From positions 35,191,858 to 35,255,857 of the forward strand of contig NC_083598.1 of assembly GCF_020882245.1 (NCBI RefSeq): 64,000 bases of DNA, written 5' to 3'. The translations under genes were made by a program, and so were the position numbers. Numbering within the stretch: position 1 is the stretch's first letter; every line of letters begins with the position of its first letter. Of the stretch, positions 40,122 to 54,528 are shown piece by piece. The notes beneath the pieces were generated by a model. That model saw only the letters and a program-made list of their open reading frames with translations. It did no database searches and had not been told where the DNA came from. This DNA comes from Rhopalosiphum padi. Its lineage: Eukaryota; Arthropoda; Insecta; Hemiptera; Aphididae.

Positions 40122-41453
40122 CCAATGATCGGTTATTATATTGGCGAAATGTCTTTTATTTCCGTGTACAGATATGTATTGACAATTTTTATTTTTATTT
40201 TTTTTCCTATTATTATTCATCCCTTACACCTGACATCGATGGGCATGTCAAATCGTTCCCAAGTGCCATTTTTCGAGTATTGCAGGCATCGTATAAAAAA
40301 AAAAACGTTGGGCGTACTCCGACCTATGTACATTACAAGAATAAATAATAATATGATATTGTCACCATTGTGTTATTAAATTAAACACGCGGCGCGGCCA
40401 CCGCCGAACGTACGCCGCCACGTTTCAATGCACTCAATAATAGCACAAGTCTTCGTTCAGAATTTATAGTTTATTGCATTTTCACGTCGCGTCACGTCAC
40501 CTATCGAAATTAAAATTATACGCAGTTTTCGTAGACAATGAAACGCGTATAATGTTCGAGGGAGGTGAAGTGCCGGAGACGTGATAAATTCAAAATATTT
40601 TTAAACCACCACTGTTAATATTTTATGACATTTTATCATTGTATAATCGTTTAGTTCAATATAGGCGTTAGATAGGTATGTGCACAATTTATTGGTTACC
40701 TATAGAAAATTATCTGTAATTATTTTCAAAACTAATAAATTATGTGTATATCCATTGCGCTGACACGGATATAACACCAACATAGCGTTGTATTATTATT
40801 TATTATTTTTGTTGTGGTAGAGTAAGTGCTTACATGTACGTGACTACCTTTTTATATAAATTGACTTAAACCTATATATTCGATAAAATGAAACAAAAAC
40901 GTACGTAAAGTGTTATAAAAATCCACAATATTATATATATGTATCTAATACTATGCGGTATACGTTATACCTATGTAGGAGTATATATATTATGCGTATA
41001 TTATATTATATAGTATCGTTTTCGTATACTTTCTGGGCGTAGACGAATTCAATTTCGAAAAAAGCGGTGGATTTACTACTTACTTATCGTTTCACGCGTT
41101 AAATAAAGACCACGACAGCAACGCGTATCAACTACAATAATATATGCGCTGACGAATTCGGTAGTATATATATATTATATGTGTGTGTGTACCATCACAT
41201 TGGAGCGTTTCGATCGGCTGTGTGCGATAATAGGGTGGATTTTAATCCTAAACATAAATACTCGCGGACGTAGACGAAAACAAATCCGTATAATGTATAT
41301 ATATTATTATATGGTTGTAGTGTGCTAGTGTCGCACGGGATCCCGAATTTGGTCGCGTCATCGGAAGAAGAGGACGCGTAGAGTTTTCACGGGGGCAGCT
41401 AATATAAATGTATTATTGTACACATAAAAGAGCCTGGCGCACAGGATTTCAAT

Positions 41454-41475
41454 GGATATATATATATATATATAA
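41454..41475. repeat. (AT)n microsatellite
   Basis: About eleven AT units. Confidence 0.9.
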
Positions 41476-41989
41476 TATTATGAAAATAACACGACAATCG
41501 GACGACTCGAGCAATCAACGAACGCGCGCCAAAAGGATTGGCGTCGAGTGAAGACGACAGGGTCGAATGTACGCAGATATTCGCTATTCGCAAACACACA
41601 AAATATATATTATATTAAGGTACACAAAACGAATAACAGCTATATATATAATAATAATATAATGTACAATCGGTGTGCTGCCGCCGCCGCTTGCACCACC
41701 GTCGGGTCGGTTTGCGTTATCAAATGGCAGCTAATTACCAGCGCCGAGGGCCTTTTATAATTGGTTTTGATTAATTAACTCGTACGCGGAGAAACTTTCG
41801 CGCGTTCTCCTCCGCCAATAGCTTCCCCAGTTGCACTCCTTATATACATATTCTATATACATGTAACCCGGTAGACGGCGCAGTAGGAGCAAAGTTGAAC
41901 TACCACGTATATATATATGTGTATATAATAGAGTGGCGGGGCATGGGAGCAGTGTATACCGCAAATCGACCGATTCCGTAGGCGAACGT

Positions 41990-42011
41990 ATTATATATAT
42001 ATATATATATG
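41990..42011. repeat. (AT)n microsatellite
   Basis: About eleven AT units. Confidence 0.9.
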
Positions 42012-42426
42012 TATATGAAAAATATATTGTGTACAATAGGTAGTCTAAAAATTTCGCTGATTTTTAATTAACCCGCGACCTCCTCTACAGGCCAGAAAAT
42101 AATATCAAATGTACGGATACGCGCGGAGTTGTAAGCAATCGTGTACGAAGGGTTGTGCCTGTAAGAGGGTTGCAGCCGTACTCGAAATATATACGATATT
42201 TTGAGTTGCGGTAGTTAAGTGTTCGTCTTTGGCGGGCGAGGGTGATGGGGGGCTAACACGAGAAGAAAAGTTCGACGATGTAAAACGTTTGGCAGTGAGT
42301 GTACATACCTACAATACAGAGGTAATAATGCGCACGCTTAATTAATATATATACATACACATAAACTAATCGTCTTGTGTGTGAGCCTATATGTTTAGGT
42401 ACAGCGTGTGCTGAAAGTATTACTGT

Positions 42427-42455
42427 TCCGCCGCCGCCGCCGTCGTCGTCGTTTC
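42427..42455. repeat. (CCG)n/(TCG)n trinucleotide tract
   Basis: Consecutive CCG units switch to GTC-type units and then TTTCAG. The pyrimidine content plus the CAG makes this look like a 3' splice site, but no open exon of convincing length follows. Confidence 0.8.
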
Positions 42456-43518
42456 AGAAAGTTTTAAAGTGAACGCGAGGGACCGTCCACACAATATATA
42501 GCTATATATGTATAGACTCGAACGCGTCGAATTAAACTCAAAGTAAATAATTTCCGAATCACACCCCTTGCAGGTCGGACGGGGTGGAGAAACGTCCGCG
42601 GCGGGGACAACTGTTAATAGTCGTGACGTGCGCGCGCGTGTGTTCGATCGGAGTGCTTAAAACTAAATTACACGCCGTATATACATACAGCATATAATAA
42701 TAGTGTATACATATATACAGGCGTGCCGCCACTAAAAAGCGGTGGGATTCTTTGCGGAAAATCGTGCATATTAATACTACGCCCGCCGCCTTGCTTACAC
42801 TATACAACGCCTCGACGCGCGTTTTCGACGAGCGGCTTAAACTTTAAACGTCCGCGTGCTTATATCGCGTATGATAATGTGCTCGTTACATAGCAACAAA
42901 GGGAGCACATACGCATCGTATGATATACAATATACTTATGGTTATATATATGACATAGCAGTGCACTGTTAAAAGCGCACTCGAAGCGTGTGCGATTTTA
43001 CTCGGAGAAATATTATCGTCCGATGTCGGAATGCAGTGCGGTGGGGGAGGACTGGCTCGGCGGAGAGGATGAAATGAGACGATGATGTAGACACTCGACG
43101 TTTAATCGTCCACTGCCGCAGCCCTCTCGGTGAATCTCATTTATAGCGCTGCGAGTACGGAGTTATAATAAGAGTTACCCCGTACACCTACACATATGTT
43201 ATCATTATAGCGCGGTCGATGAAGTCCATCCACACACGCTGCGTATAACGACTATATTATCGTATGTACTAATATATCTACCGGTAGGTATATACTGTAT
43301 AGTGTATATTATTATACACGACAAACTGCTCCGGTTGTACACGCGACGACACTCCAGAGACAGAGAGAGAGGACTGTAACAATACGGACGGTCGAGAACG
43401 TGTAAACAAAACTGTCGTCGTCGACTCGAGTGACTAGAACCAGCGAGTGTGTTTCCTTATGTTTTGTAGGCGACCGTGTTTATTTGTAGACGATATTCAT
43501 GTGTGTACGTATACGTAT

Positions 43519-43520
<2 letters not shown>

Positions 43521-43556
<36 letters not shown>
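43521..43556. repeat. (GT)18 microsatellite
   Basis: Uninterrupted GT run preceded by a short palindromic acgtatacgtatacgt (43507-43522). Confidence 0.97.
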
Positions 43557-43560
<4 letters not shown>

Positions 43561-45398
43561 TCACTGTGCACACAACTCGACTTTTTTCGAGTGTTCAAAT
43601 CGCTTATTTATTAAGACGACAGCATCACGTGGATTATTCAGCACACAGTTTATCGCACAGATGTTGTACAATATTATGTGAATTTAGGTGCACTATAAAT
43701 AAGGTACACCGATGTAGCGGTATACTCGATGTTTGTTCTTTTTTACAAAAGTAGTCAAGTTATACAGATAGTTTAAAATTAAAATACCATTAATAAATTA
43801 ATATGATAATATAAACTATTTTTTCAAAGGGCGCTGGGTTATTATTTTTCTGAAGAATATACCGGTGATTCGTCATTAACGAGCGTTATTGCATCCATTA
43901 CTGCAATCCGTGTGCCTCCAACAGACGGTCGCCAATGTCAGTCTCGTAATAACTGAAATCTACGAGTCACCAATCTGACTGTCTGATCGATGGAATTCCT
44001 CGCCGCGAGTCGTTCGAAAATACGTCCAGTGCTGTAACGATAATCCGATCACAACGCACATTTCAGGAACCCCTTACGTTTAGACCGTTTAGTCATCGCG
44101 GGGCTTAAGACGAAAATTTAACGTCACTGCAGACAATGGGAATTATTTTCGTTTGATCTATGTAGTCGATATCGATTTTCTGGAATGCGCGCGTTTAATA
44201 AAAACGGCACTGCGACCATACATCAAATCTGTCTGCAGAGCTGTCCTTTATTGCGCTCAAATTAAATCTAATCTCGAGATTAGACGACGATCTTGTAATT
44301 TCGCGAAGAAAAAAATAGTGTTGATCTCGTTAGAACGTACAATTATTGTAAAATTATTATATATAGGTATAATCAACAGGTTCACGGATGAACATATTAT
44401 TATATTGTTCCGACAACAGTATTTTATAGTATAAACATAAATCGCAGAACAATATTATCGGCATTGTAAAACAATATACCGCACAGATGTTTTTATATAC
44501 CTATATATATATATTATATTATAATTCTATGGGACGTTATATCGTGTTGTGCAGTATTGCGTGTAGGTACGTACCACCGTTCCGACAGACAATATTATAG
44601 CAAACATATAAAAATTTAAAATTAACTACACCTCCCGCATCAGGTAAGTGCTGGACCACTGCTGATAATAATACCATCACTGGCAATCGTTTTTATTACC
44701 GCGCCGCCGTCGCTGTCGCCCCGATTGTGGTCGCGTGATTAGTTACGATTTTAACGGTCGTATTAATAATAATAATAATATTATAATGGCATTGCGCATT
44801 GTTCTTGTTATTTTAACAATTACTATCATCTTTTCACGTTGACCGCACGCATTTCGTATATTATTATTACCTGTGTAGGTACTCCTATTGGCGGTAAACA
44901 TTCCAACGCCGTCGCCGCCACCGCAATAACGTGTTTGCCAATCGATTCTGCGGTGACTGCACGTCGAACTTGTCGGTCTCTTCGTCTCTTCGATCGCGTG
45001 AATAGAAGATGTGTGCGCGACAGAGAATGATAGAGAGAGAAGTGTCCGCAAATATCATTTATACTTGCAGCAGTAATCGTTGTAATATAATAATATTCGA
45101 TTAGGTTTCGTATTCCTTGGGCGTACGCCAACGCGTGCAGTTATCGAACTCGATGACCGATCGGCGTGAAATCGTCAACGAACACGACCGGGCACTTACA
45201 ATATTATAATATTATGTCATGCACATACCTAGAACGTGTTTGCAAAAAAAAAAAAATTATAAATTTAATTATGCAAAAATGACGTCCGGCAGTTGTGTAT
45301 TTTATTATAAAATTATATTATAGAAATGTAATGCGCCAACGACATCAATACTACTAATAAAATTCACCGACAGACGACTCTAATGCGCGTAAATTTAT

Positions 45399-45424
45399 TA
45401 GGTACATAAACTAGGTACATAAAC
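45399..45424. repeat. 13-bp perfect tandem duplication
   Basis: The unit taggtacataaac is repeated twice without a gap. Confidence 0.9.
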
Positions 45425-45563
45425 GCGTGAGTGTGCAAATTTATCGAATCAAATGTTTATAAAAATTTTCACGCATAACGTCTAAAAATAAATACTAAAA
45501 TCTCGAATCAAGTGTTCGGTTAGGTATAGGACAATATCCTGTGAACCAATAATGGGAGTTAAA

Positions 45564-45578
45564 CCTAACCTAACCTAA
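45564..45578. repeat. Short interstitial telomere-like repeat (CCTAA)3
   Basis: Three perfect CCTAA units, the complement of the insect telomere repeat TTAGG. It is only 15 bases and internal, so it does not mark a chromosome end. Confidence 0.75.
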
Positions 45579-47390
45579 AAGGCTAGAACACGCATGCTAA
45601 CTTTTTTAAGTGCACAAAGTGTTTCTCGATGTCCTATAAAATTATAACTTATATTATATTATATTACATGATAAGTTTATATTGTAAGCATTATCTAAGC
45701 TGCAGTACCTATACTAAAGTAATAGATTATTCATGTGATGTAAATCGTTTTTTACATCTATACGTTATGCTAAAATATATTTTACATAGTTATTTCTTAC
45801 ATTACTTATCTTTTAAAAAAAATATATATACATATATATTATATATAATATAAAATATATAATAATGTCGTTTAAAACGTATGTATAATTTTCAAGATAT
45901 ACCTACTTATAAGCGCTCAGGACTTAAAATACAATTCCGAAACACAAATACTAATATAATAGTCTATATAATAGTTTATATTGTTTCATTTTTTCAGTAC
46001 TTTATATTTTACAGACTATTTTATTAATAATTATGATCATACCTATAGTTTTAAGATAGTTATACTATTCGATGATTAGGATTTAGGAAACAGTTGTCAA
46101 AAAAGCGGTGTTATCAATTATTTTATGTCACAATGGTATATTACAAATTTAAAATACCCTATATAGTTCTGTCGTAGGTACTGCATTATCTATTTATTTG
46201 GTACATGTGTATTTATGGTTTAAAAAAAAACCGCTATAAAGAATCATGAAATAAAATGGTTATATAATTGAAGTTCTAATGATATTATAATTATAATTAA
46301 TTACGAGGTGTAAATAATTTCAACGACATTTAATTAGACACAAATCGTTATGTGTTACCTTGGCACAACCGCCACCTCGTCTCTACCAGAAACGGTATAC
46401 AATTTGTATTTTTACTGGTTATAATGTATAAAGTATATTATTATTACGCTAAGCAAACATTAATTTTTGATTAAATCATGACTAACAAATTCATTTAAAA
46501 TTCAAAATTGCTTGCCAAGGACGAAGATCGTATCTTTCAAAGAAAAAATTATCGTTATATTCTACGTCCTATTTATTATTGTCGCGAGTTATTAAATTAT
46601 AGTTGAACGACATTTATGACTTTATTAAGTTAATATATAAAAAAAACCAACCCGTTATCTATCGTTATAAATACAATGACTTTCATCCGTAACGCTTGTC
46701 CATAACAGCTCACTGAATATAATATTGAAAAAAAATGAGCGTTTGATCCATAAAACCGTGTCCAGTAAATGGTGGTTTTAATAATATTAATAGGTACCTA
46801 CTTATAATAACAACCATTAAATAGCGTGAATATAATAATATGTTAATACATTGTAATTGATAGTGTTGTTTGATGACTCAATAATAATAATATTATAAGA
46901 CCGTACACACCTAACACATTGCGGAAAGACATTTTTAATGAATACACAGTTGTGTGTATGAATAACAACAATAAATGAAAATATATTATACATATTTACG
47001 TGTATATTATATCAAGCGTTTTATGACCCGCGTTTCGCGATGTAAATTTAATAAGCGTAACATTAATACATTATAATTTATAATAGTATATATACCTTTT
47101 TACCTATTATATTATTATTCCGTGTGTCACGTATGAGTATAATATTTAGCATAATAATATTGTGTTATTGCCGTCAACGCGACGTTATTGATATAATTAT
47201 AATTTGTTTACAATAATCGTTTGCGAGAACGATATTCACGTCAAATCGGTCGATCAGCGCGATATTATTCTCTCTATCGCGTTTTAAAGATGCGATATTA
47301 AAAATATGACAATATGATTTATTATAAATTATTATTATTATAAGGTGCCTATACGGTATAATATATTGTCATATTATATAATATTCAATT

Positions 47391-48385
47391 ATCGACTATC
47401 GTGAACGGTTCGTCCGACGTTTTCGCCATCTACCGGTTACGCGTCGACGACGACGACGACGTGGGTGCTACTATAATATTATTGTCGCTGTTGTTGCGGT
47501 CTGGCCAATCTATGAGGACGTCGACGACAACGACGAAAAACTAGCCACGGAATACATAACAACAATAATAATAATACATATATAATAATATATAATAAAG
47601 AATACCGTGTGCGAGGGAGACGGAAACGCGAGAAGAATAATCGCCATTGTCGGTCTCGCACACATCTGCTGCCGGGTGGGCCGCGCCGTCTTAAAATATA
47701 ATAATATTATATATATATATATATATTATACGAGTTTTTATCATCGTCATTACACACTGCTGTTGTATAATACCATATAACAATAATAGGTAGGTATATA
47801 CGAGACCGCTATAACATTATACACAATAATAATAATAATAATATCGTATATTACGCGCACCTAAACGCGGTTATTATTATTATTGCGGGACGAAGAATAT
47901 TCCACGACCGCGTGTGTCGTCGTCGTCGTCGTCATCGTCGTACTCACACGTCGACGGGACTCTGCACGCAGTCGCGCGCGCGGCACCATATTATGTCGAG
48001 AAAATTTGACAGCCCTTCTCCGACGACGGCGGCGGAGCGTCGAGGGATTCCCGCGGTGCGGCGCGTCAGAACAGCGACTGACAAGACGGCGGTTGTCGTA
48101 TTATCGGCGTGTATCCGAGTGTGTACATCCCTTTTGTGTTTACGCGCCGAGACTTGACCTCACGCACACGCGCACACACACGCGCGCACGGTTTGATGGA
48201 TGTTTTTTAATTGCACGTCAAACACGACTTGTATTGTATCCATTTCCATCATGTATGATAATATTATCATTATTATCATTATTATTATTACTTTTTTTTA
48301 TTATTATCGTGTGTTAAATAAAATGAACCGTGTCGGTTGTCGTTGTCGGCGACGGCGACGGCAGGCGCATTTATGTAATTTATTA
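47391..48385. other. CpG-rich island with GAC/GTC arrays
   Basis: G+C-rich sequence with a (GAC)n-type run (47443-47461) and a (GTC)n run (about 47918-47941). Open frames on both strands contain repeat-derived Val, Arg or Leu runs (for example 47883-48317 +). No domain is recognised. Probably noncoding or regulatory. Confidence 0.4.
48255..48305. repeat. (ATT)n-rich tract
   Basis: ATT/ATC triplets with a poly-T interruption. It yields Ile or Leu runs. Confidence 0.8.
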
Positions 48386-51300
48386 TAAATAAATTATTAC
48401 GCGTGTACATTGTTATGTAGGTATACGTAGTGTAGAACTACTTGACGTGCAGAACTTATACGCACTCTCGCATCTGTTAAATACTTATTACCATTGTTGT
48501 CCGCAGCAATATTAGTTTTAAACTACGAGCTCGATAGGTACACTTGTTCAAAAACTTTATTTTTAGATTTTCTGATTTTCGCATTATTACTTCGTCTTGA
48601 CGTGTTATTATGATTTATTCACTGAGCTACAAAAAGTATTGTGATATCTTCACGCCTGTTAAAAAATAAAAAATAAAAACATAATATTTTATAAATAACA
48701 GTTCTATAATAATTTTATAATAATATTTTTAAAGCTACGGCTAATAACTTAAAATTAAAATAAGACTTTTGTATAATATAATTGTATGTTATCATCGTGT
48801 GTAATGGAGGAAAATTAAATTGTCTATCAGTGGAATAGAGACTCATTTTGATGGTAAAGGGTCATTTTGACAGAAAAGGGTTAGTCTATTACCATACTAT
48901 ATACCTATATCATATAGCATACGTGTACATCAGGTGCGATCGATTTCGTCCGTTAAATGTGTCGTATGTCGAATTCGATCCCGACTATAATTTGCACATT
49001 TAACGACAACAACTCGTTTGTACGCGCATATATACATATATACCTAAATGTATATAGAGTATCCCCGAAATAATAGTTTAAAAAACATGTCGAATCGTAC
49101 CAAATTTAAATTAAAATCGTTTGTGGAACGAAATTAAGATCGGAATTAGATTTGTTTTTATTGCAGGTAATATTTGAAACAGTTATCGCGTACACAAGTT
49201 AATGGGATTTTATTTCAAAATGAAATTACCGTTCGGGTTAATATTATTTAGTTTTCGGCAACTCATATCCACGGCAATAAAATGTTTGGATTTTTTAAAC
49301 GGTTTGCGAGAAGATAAATAATAAATCACACGGTATACGCGCGTTAACAAAATATTCAGACGGTAATAACTACACATCTATAATATTATTGTATAGGTAA
49401 TATACATAAGGTATAAAAGGGTGAAGAATTTAATTTTTTTTTTTTACTAAATAGGAAAAATCGTTTTAAGAGGGTTCACCGCGCAAACGAATAATTTTTA
49501 TTTATTTTCTCGGGACATATATTATATTATATTATTTGCCCCCAGGCAAAACCGTAAACCAATAAACATACCTAACTGAAACATAGGTACCGATCCAAAC
49601 GTCTTGGAAAATATATTAATAATTCCAATACCTATTTTTTTTTTTTTGAAAACGTACCCTTACATCACAGCGGGGTCTCGCATATATATTATAATATTAA
49701 ATAAATTGTACGGTAATATATACGTATATATATACGATATTAAGTCTGACAGTTAAAAACACAATTATGCGTATTGTTATTGGTGGATGACGTAGTGCGA
49801 GGGAGAATAGTAAGTTAAAGAACTATAATGTTGGGGCAAACCGTATTTACCTATACATTTATTTATATTATATTTACCTATACGTAAATATACGTCGTAG
49901 TGCACGTGGACTCTTTAAGTCCGACAATAATAATTCACACCGCGCATGTAATTCAGCCGGCGCACCCTACGGTAAGGTAAATAATATACGCACCACGTGA
50001 CAGACTTTGCGTGCGCTAATGAGATATACTCGCGAGTATATTAAAAATAAAAAGTAAAAGACCGAATAGTAATAATAATAATAAATTATTATATTACTTA
50101 TCGCATAGTGTTTTGGTGTCGCGGCTCACGCGATTCCCAACCAATTATATACGTTCGTATGTATGACCATTGACCATTATTGTGTATATTATATGATATG
50201 TACTTATGTACTTGCCCATATATAGAGGTAAGCAACTATAGTGATGTTAAAAGAGGCAAATCCGGCACAAATAACATTACCTAGTACCATGTACTATGCA
50301 GTATGCGTGCATCCTGGCAAAAATGTATCTACCTCGATTAATAATTTAATTTATTCGACTGTGGCGGTTACTTTGTGTGTATAATATGTATATGTACCTA
50401 CGCGAAGTGCACTTGAGCTTCAGGTCCCGGAGATTAACCGAGACTGTTGACTGTATAATGTTCGTCGAAATCGTGTTCAAGATAGTGTTATAGTGATTTT
50501 TGTCATAAATGTTATTTTATAAAATGAGGACAGATAAAAGTAAATTAACGTAAACTACAAAAAGAAACTCGGAGATCGTAATAACTTTGGACGAGCTTAT
50601 TGTATATGCTATCCCTAGAGTGACATGTCAGTGCTGTGACATACAAAACTGAAAATAAACGTGTTTGCTAAAAACATTAATCTGCCTTAAATGTATAACT
50701 TCTTGAATATAAGAACCATGAAGTGTCACACGTCTCGGTAAAAAACAATTTTCAAATAATATATTTTTGTTTAATTTTATAAAAACTCGAAATATTCAAT
50801 TATTGAACCTATTGCCAATACCTTCAATTACCACTGATTTAAAGTAATATTTGGAATACTACAGATTCGAACTTTGATTAGAACAAATATAATATGAGAT
50901 CGGCTAATGCAGTAACAACCGCTATCAGTTTAGTGTCAAAATATAACTCAGTTCCGATAAGCTTCAGTTTTCTCGATCACGCCGGTATGGAAGTAAAACG
51001 AAGAGCACACAATTTCAATCCATGTATACGAATTCTGTCAAACGAATTCCTTGCAAGTTTTCTACAGACTATAATATAAATATCGTAAAATATACACAAT
51101 ACGGAGACGAATGGGATTAACGCTTAAAGAGGACTAAGTATAACTTTAATTTTTGCCACCTGTAGGCAGATATTACTTCACACAGAAATTTGAAATTCAT
51201 CGTTTAATGAATAGAAACTTTGATGCGGCGTACACGTTTTTGCATAGCGCAGTTTTTTCCCATACTCTTCTCGGTCATTCGAAACTCGAAAGCGTGCAGG

Positions 51301-51940
51301 TGTTTTTCCTAATAAATTTACCTACCGTATAACAATGCATTCAGGTCATTCGTCGTTCTGCATCGATGTTACAATTTCGATTTTGTTCGACTCATTTTAT
51401 TATTAGTAGTTAGTACCTAACAATTAAAACTCTAACATTGATGAACCGTTATTAATTTCGTTTGGTTTGTATTCTAAAATAGAAAACGACGTATTTTTAA
51501 GTATAGTTTTTTTATTTTTCTGTACCGATATTCATCAGTTCATTACTATCTAAACTACTAAACATTTTAGTATTATTATTAAAAATAATTGTTTGGCAAC
51601 AAATTATGTGTAACCATAAAGATTGACTTGATCTTCGCTCAAAATCGCTTTTTTTTATACGATAATATTATACTAATCACCGAATTCAAATTTACTAAAA
51701 CTATTACAATGATTCAATCAATAAAGACGAACATTAAATACCTATAGGTACAGCAGCAGGGCAATAGTTAACTATTTGCTCATTTTTTATTTTCATTTTC
51801 ACTTTTAATTTTAATTTACGGTACATATCGTTAAAAGTATTGTTATTATTTTGTTTACCTGTGTGCTGTCTACCCGCACTGCTTAATAATAAACAAATAA
51901 AATGATGATAAAAACGCGTCGAAGGGGCCTTATAAAAATA
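48386..51940. other. A+T-rich stretch without a supported gene
   Basis: A mixed-composition frame of 61 codons from an ATG at 50894 (+, ending 51079) is the only one here with a protein-like look. It has no recognised domain. Other frames are short. No RNA gene or transposon end is supported. Confidence 0.45.
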
Positions 51941-52410
51941 TAACAACCTATGTCTCGTCCGAATGAAAATAAGATTTTGGTGCGGATAGCTGTGTTATTC
52001 ACGACAAAATGTCCGAAAAATGGAACCAGCAATTCGTCAACAGTAGCCCTATATTTATTTTTCTTATTTTTTTCTATTTTATTCCTCGTCACCGGTGACC
52101 TCGAGAGAGACGAAGCGAAACATAATGCGACGCGTTGCTGAAAATCCCACGTGACGGTAGGCGCTCTCGCCCGTGCACCATTTGACACTGCTTTTACGCG
52201 GGGGCGTGCGATTATGAGATTTACCACGGCCGCACTTCGCCCGGGTCTGCTCAAGTCGGTCTCGTGTTCCTTTTTTGCACCAGTGTATTTTTTTGTTTTT
52301 GTTTTTAAATCGTTCTCGCGAAAGCACTCTAACGATATTACACCGTATACAGCCACAGCTGCTCTACAGTCGAATACGTATAAGTGTAATACGACCTACA
52401 CCGTGTTCAA
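51941..52410. other. G+C-richer island with overlapping open frames
   Basis: The minus strand is open for 157 codons (51883-52356) and 82 codons in another frame (52079-52327), while the plus strand is open at 52151-52426. The translations are Lys/Arg/Ala-rich without recognised domains. Mutual overlap on both strands argues for composition over coding. Confidence 0.35.
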
Positions 52411-54260
52411 AGCGCAAATGAAATAATAATATAATAATAATTTAAGCGTAAAAATATTATTTTATCTAAGCTTTATTATAATATAATATTATTACGATTA
52501 TCACGGTACGTTCGTTTTATTTTTTCATTTCAGATGACGGTTACCTCAGGAAAAAAAAACCTATTAAACTTGTATATTCTCGAACGTCGCAATAATTTTA
52601 AACACAAATCAGTTATGAATTTTTATTCACATGCATTCGTTATAATTTCCTGTAATTGGATATAATAGTACTATTACAAACTAACACTAGATTTTTATCT
52701 TGGAAAAAATAAACCGAGCCCGGTTTAGTTAATTATTTTAAACATGTTTCCTCGTTTGACGAGATCAATGATCGTGTTAACTATAAAGTAATAAACTGCG
52801 GTTAAGTAAACTGTCATCACTAATTGACAAACATACAGTTCACGAAAGAGTTTGAGAAACTTTCTATAAGAAAACAGGTGTTTGTTTATTTATTTATATT
52901 ATTTGTTTTGCGAGGTTTTTTTTAGACTAAAAATAATAATAATGTGAGGAATCTACTGTAGAATGTAATACAGGTATAATAATATTGTCATGGCATATAA
53001 CTGTATAGTCAGACCTACATATACCTAATAGTATTCTATAAACAGTGTCAGCACAGCTTCACTTTTTTGCCTTATCACTCATAAACCGTTATATATGTTT
53101 TTATTGCACAATATAAAATAAACAAACATATTCTATGTAAAACAAACCCGATTCTGGACCGTCATACTCCATTTAAAAAAAGTGAAATCAATATTAAACC
53201 AAACACTTTCAAGAAACCTTATTCTATGCAAATACCGACGTACGATTAAGCGTCAAATAATCGAATATAAATAATATAATATATCCAAATATTGATTATT
53301 TGTAGAAGTATTGATTTTATATTTTTTCATAAATAATTTTATATTTTTAAAACAAAAAAATATAGAGAGCTACTATTATTTTATTATATTTTTGTTCGTT
53401 TTTCAACAAAAAACTGGTCAAATAATAAATATCGATTTGGAGACAACGCTGAATTTCAATAAATGGTTTTTATCGTATAAGAATATATGACGTTTTTATG
53501 ATGGATTTGTGTTAATTGCGTGCTTTGTCCGTTTATTGAGATAAGTAACCTAAATTTCCCTACACTCAGTTTTATTATTATTTTTTCCTTTCAAAAGAGA
53601 CGAGCTTAAACATGTTGTTTTTTATGCCAAGTGAACGAAAAAAAAATATATATTTGACAGCAAGGGAAACATAAAAATATCTATAAATCTGAGTTGAAAA
53701 ACACAAGAATCATAGCTGATTCTATTTCGGATCCTTAAATTTCTATTTCGATATTCATTGAATTTTTAAACACTTATTGGAAAGAAAAAACCACTAGTAA
53801 GGTATCATTTAAGTAGTTTTTAACTTTAAAACGTCTATTCAATATTATAATATAATACGTACATAATACCTATAATATTATTAATTTTTGAATTAAAAAT
53901 TATAGCAATTATTGTTATCTTACACAGTACCTATGTATACTATTAATATTTTGACAAGTACACGGAATTATTAATTGTTGTATTCTTCATTTTAAAATAA
54001 ATTAATATGAAAAATGTATAATTCAAATATTTTTTTATCGTACTGATTTTATATTTTCTAAACTACAAACCTATAAAATATTTAGATGACAAATTTTTCT
54101 GTATATATATATTATCAAGATTAAATTATATAGTTTGCAGTGCAGAAATTGCTACATTTATTACAGTGGATGATATTACATTATACAGGTATAATACGTT
54201 ATTATACTCGTACATTATTACATAACAATATTATCCTATGTGCACTACTGGACTCTGAGG
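52411..54260. other. A+T-rich stretch, nothing recognised
   Basis: No supportable coding, RNA or mobile feature. Confidence 0.5.
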
Positions 54261-54273
54261 ACACATTCGACCT

Positions 54274-54528
54274 TCATATTCTTTTTAAAATTTCAAAATT
54301 GTCAAAAGGATTCTGAATAGAAATACTATTAAACGATTTTTGTAAAGAGTACGCGATTGGCAGATGTATATTGTTGGACATACGTATGAAGAGATTAGCA
54401 AAACGTTTAAATTGCTTTATATTCGTTCGCATCAGCTGTGTCCTATACATTTGATATTCGTACAAATCGTTTAAGCGTATTTTAAATCGCATTATAAAAA
54501 AGTGTTCACCGATAATACGTGTATGCAT
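54274..54528 (-). other. Candidate 84-codon ORF, unrecognised
   Basis: It has an ATG start at 54528 and a stop at 54274. The translation is non-repetitive, with mixed Arg, Phe, Asn, Gln and Met (for example HFFIMRFKIRLNDLYEYQMY), and carries none of the repeat-derived runs that disqualify most frames here. No signal peptide, domain or flanking splice structure is recognised. In such A+T-rich sequence an 84-codon frame may well be chance. Confidence 0.15.

Larger units (their letters stand above)
39911..43690. other. Largest CpG-rich region of the window
   Basis: About 3.8 kb of alternating G+C-rich patches (40000-40120, 40385-40600, 41330-41600, 41680-41940, 42060-42330, 42410-42650, 42720-43140) and TA-rich joints. 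It contains (TA)n, (CCG)n/(GTC)n and (GT)n tracts. Besides the candidate at 39915-40121, open frames are short, on both strands and unrecognised. The region would suit a regulatory domain or untranslated 5' exons. Confidence 0.35.
43691..47390. other. Mixed to A+T-rich stretch without a supported gene
   Basis: A mixed-composition block at 43840-44340 has a 93-codon plus-strand frame (44153-44434) starting at TTG and matching no family I recognise. A strong splice-donor word CAG|GTAAGT lies at 44641-44649 (+) with no coding exon before it. A short telomere-type repeat lies at 45564-45578 and a 13-bp tandem duplication at 45399-45424. The remainder is A/T-rich. Confidence 0.45.

Noticed and set aside
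44641..44649. Perfect CAG|GTAAGT splice donor on +
   Set aside because: About one such 9-mer is expected by chance in a window of this size over both strands, and no coding exon precedes it.
47883..48317. 144-codon frame on + with Val and Leu runs
   Set aside because: The runs come from (GTC)n and (ATT)n microsatellites, and the opposite strand and other frames are also open; no domain.
51883..52356. 157-codon frame on -
   Set aside because: It overlaps other open frames on both strands in a G+C-richer patch and shows no recognisable motif; likely compositional.
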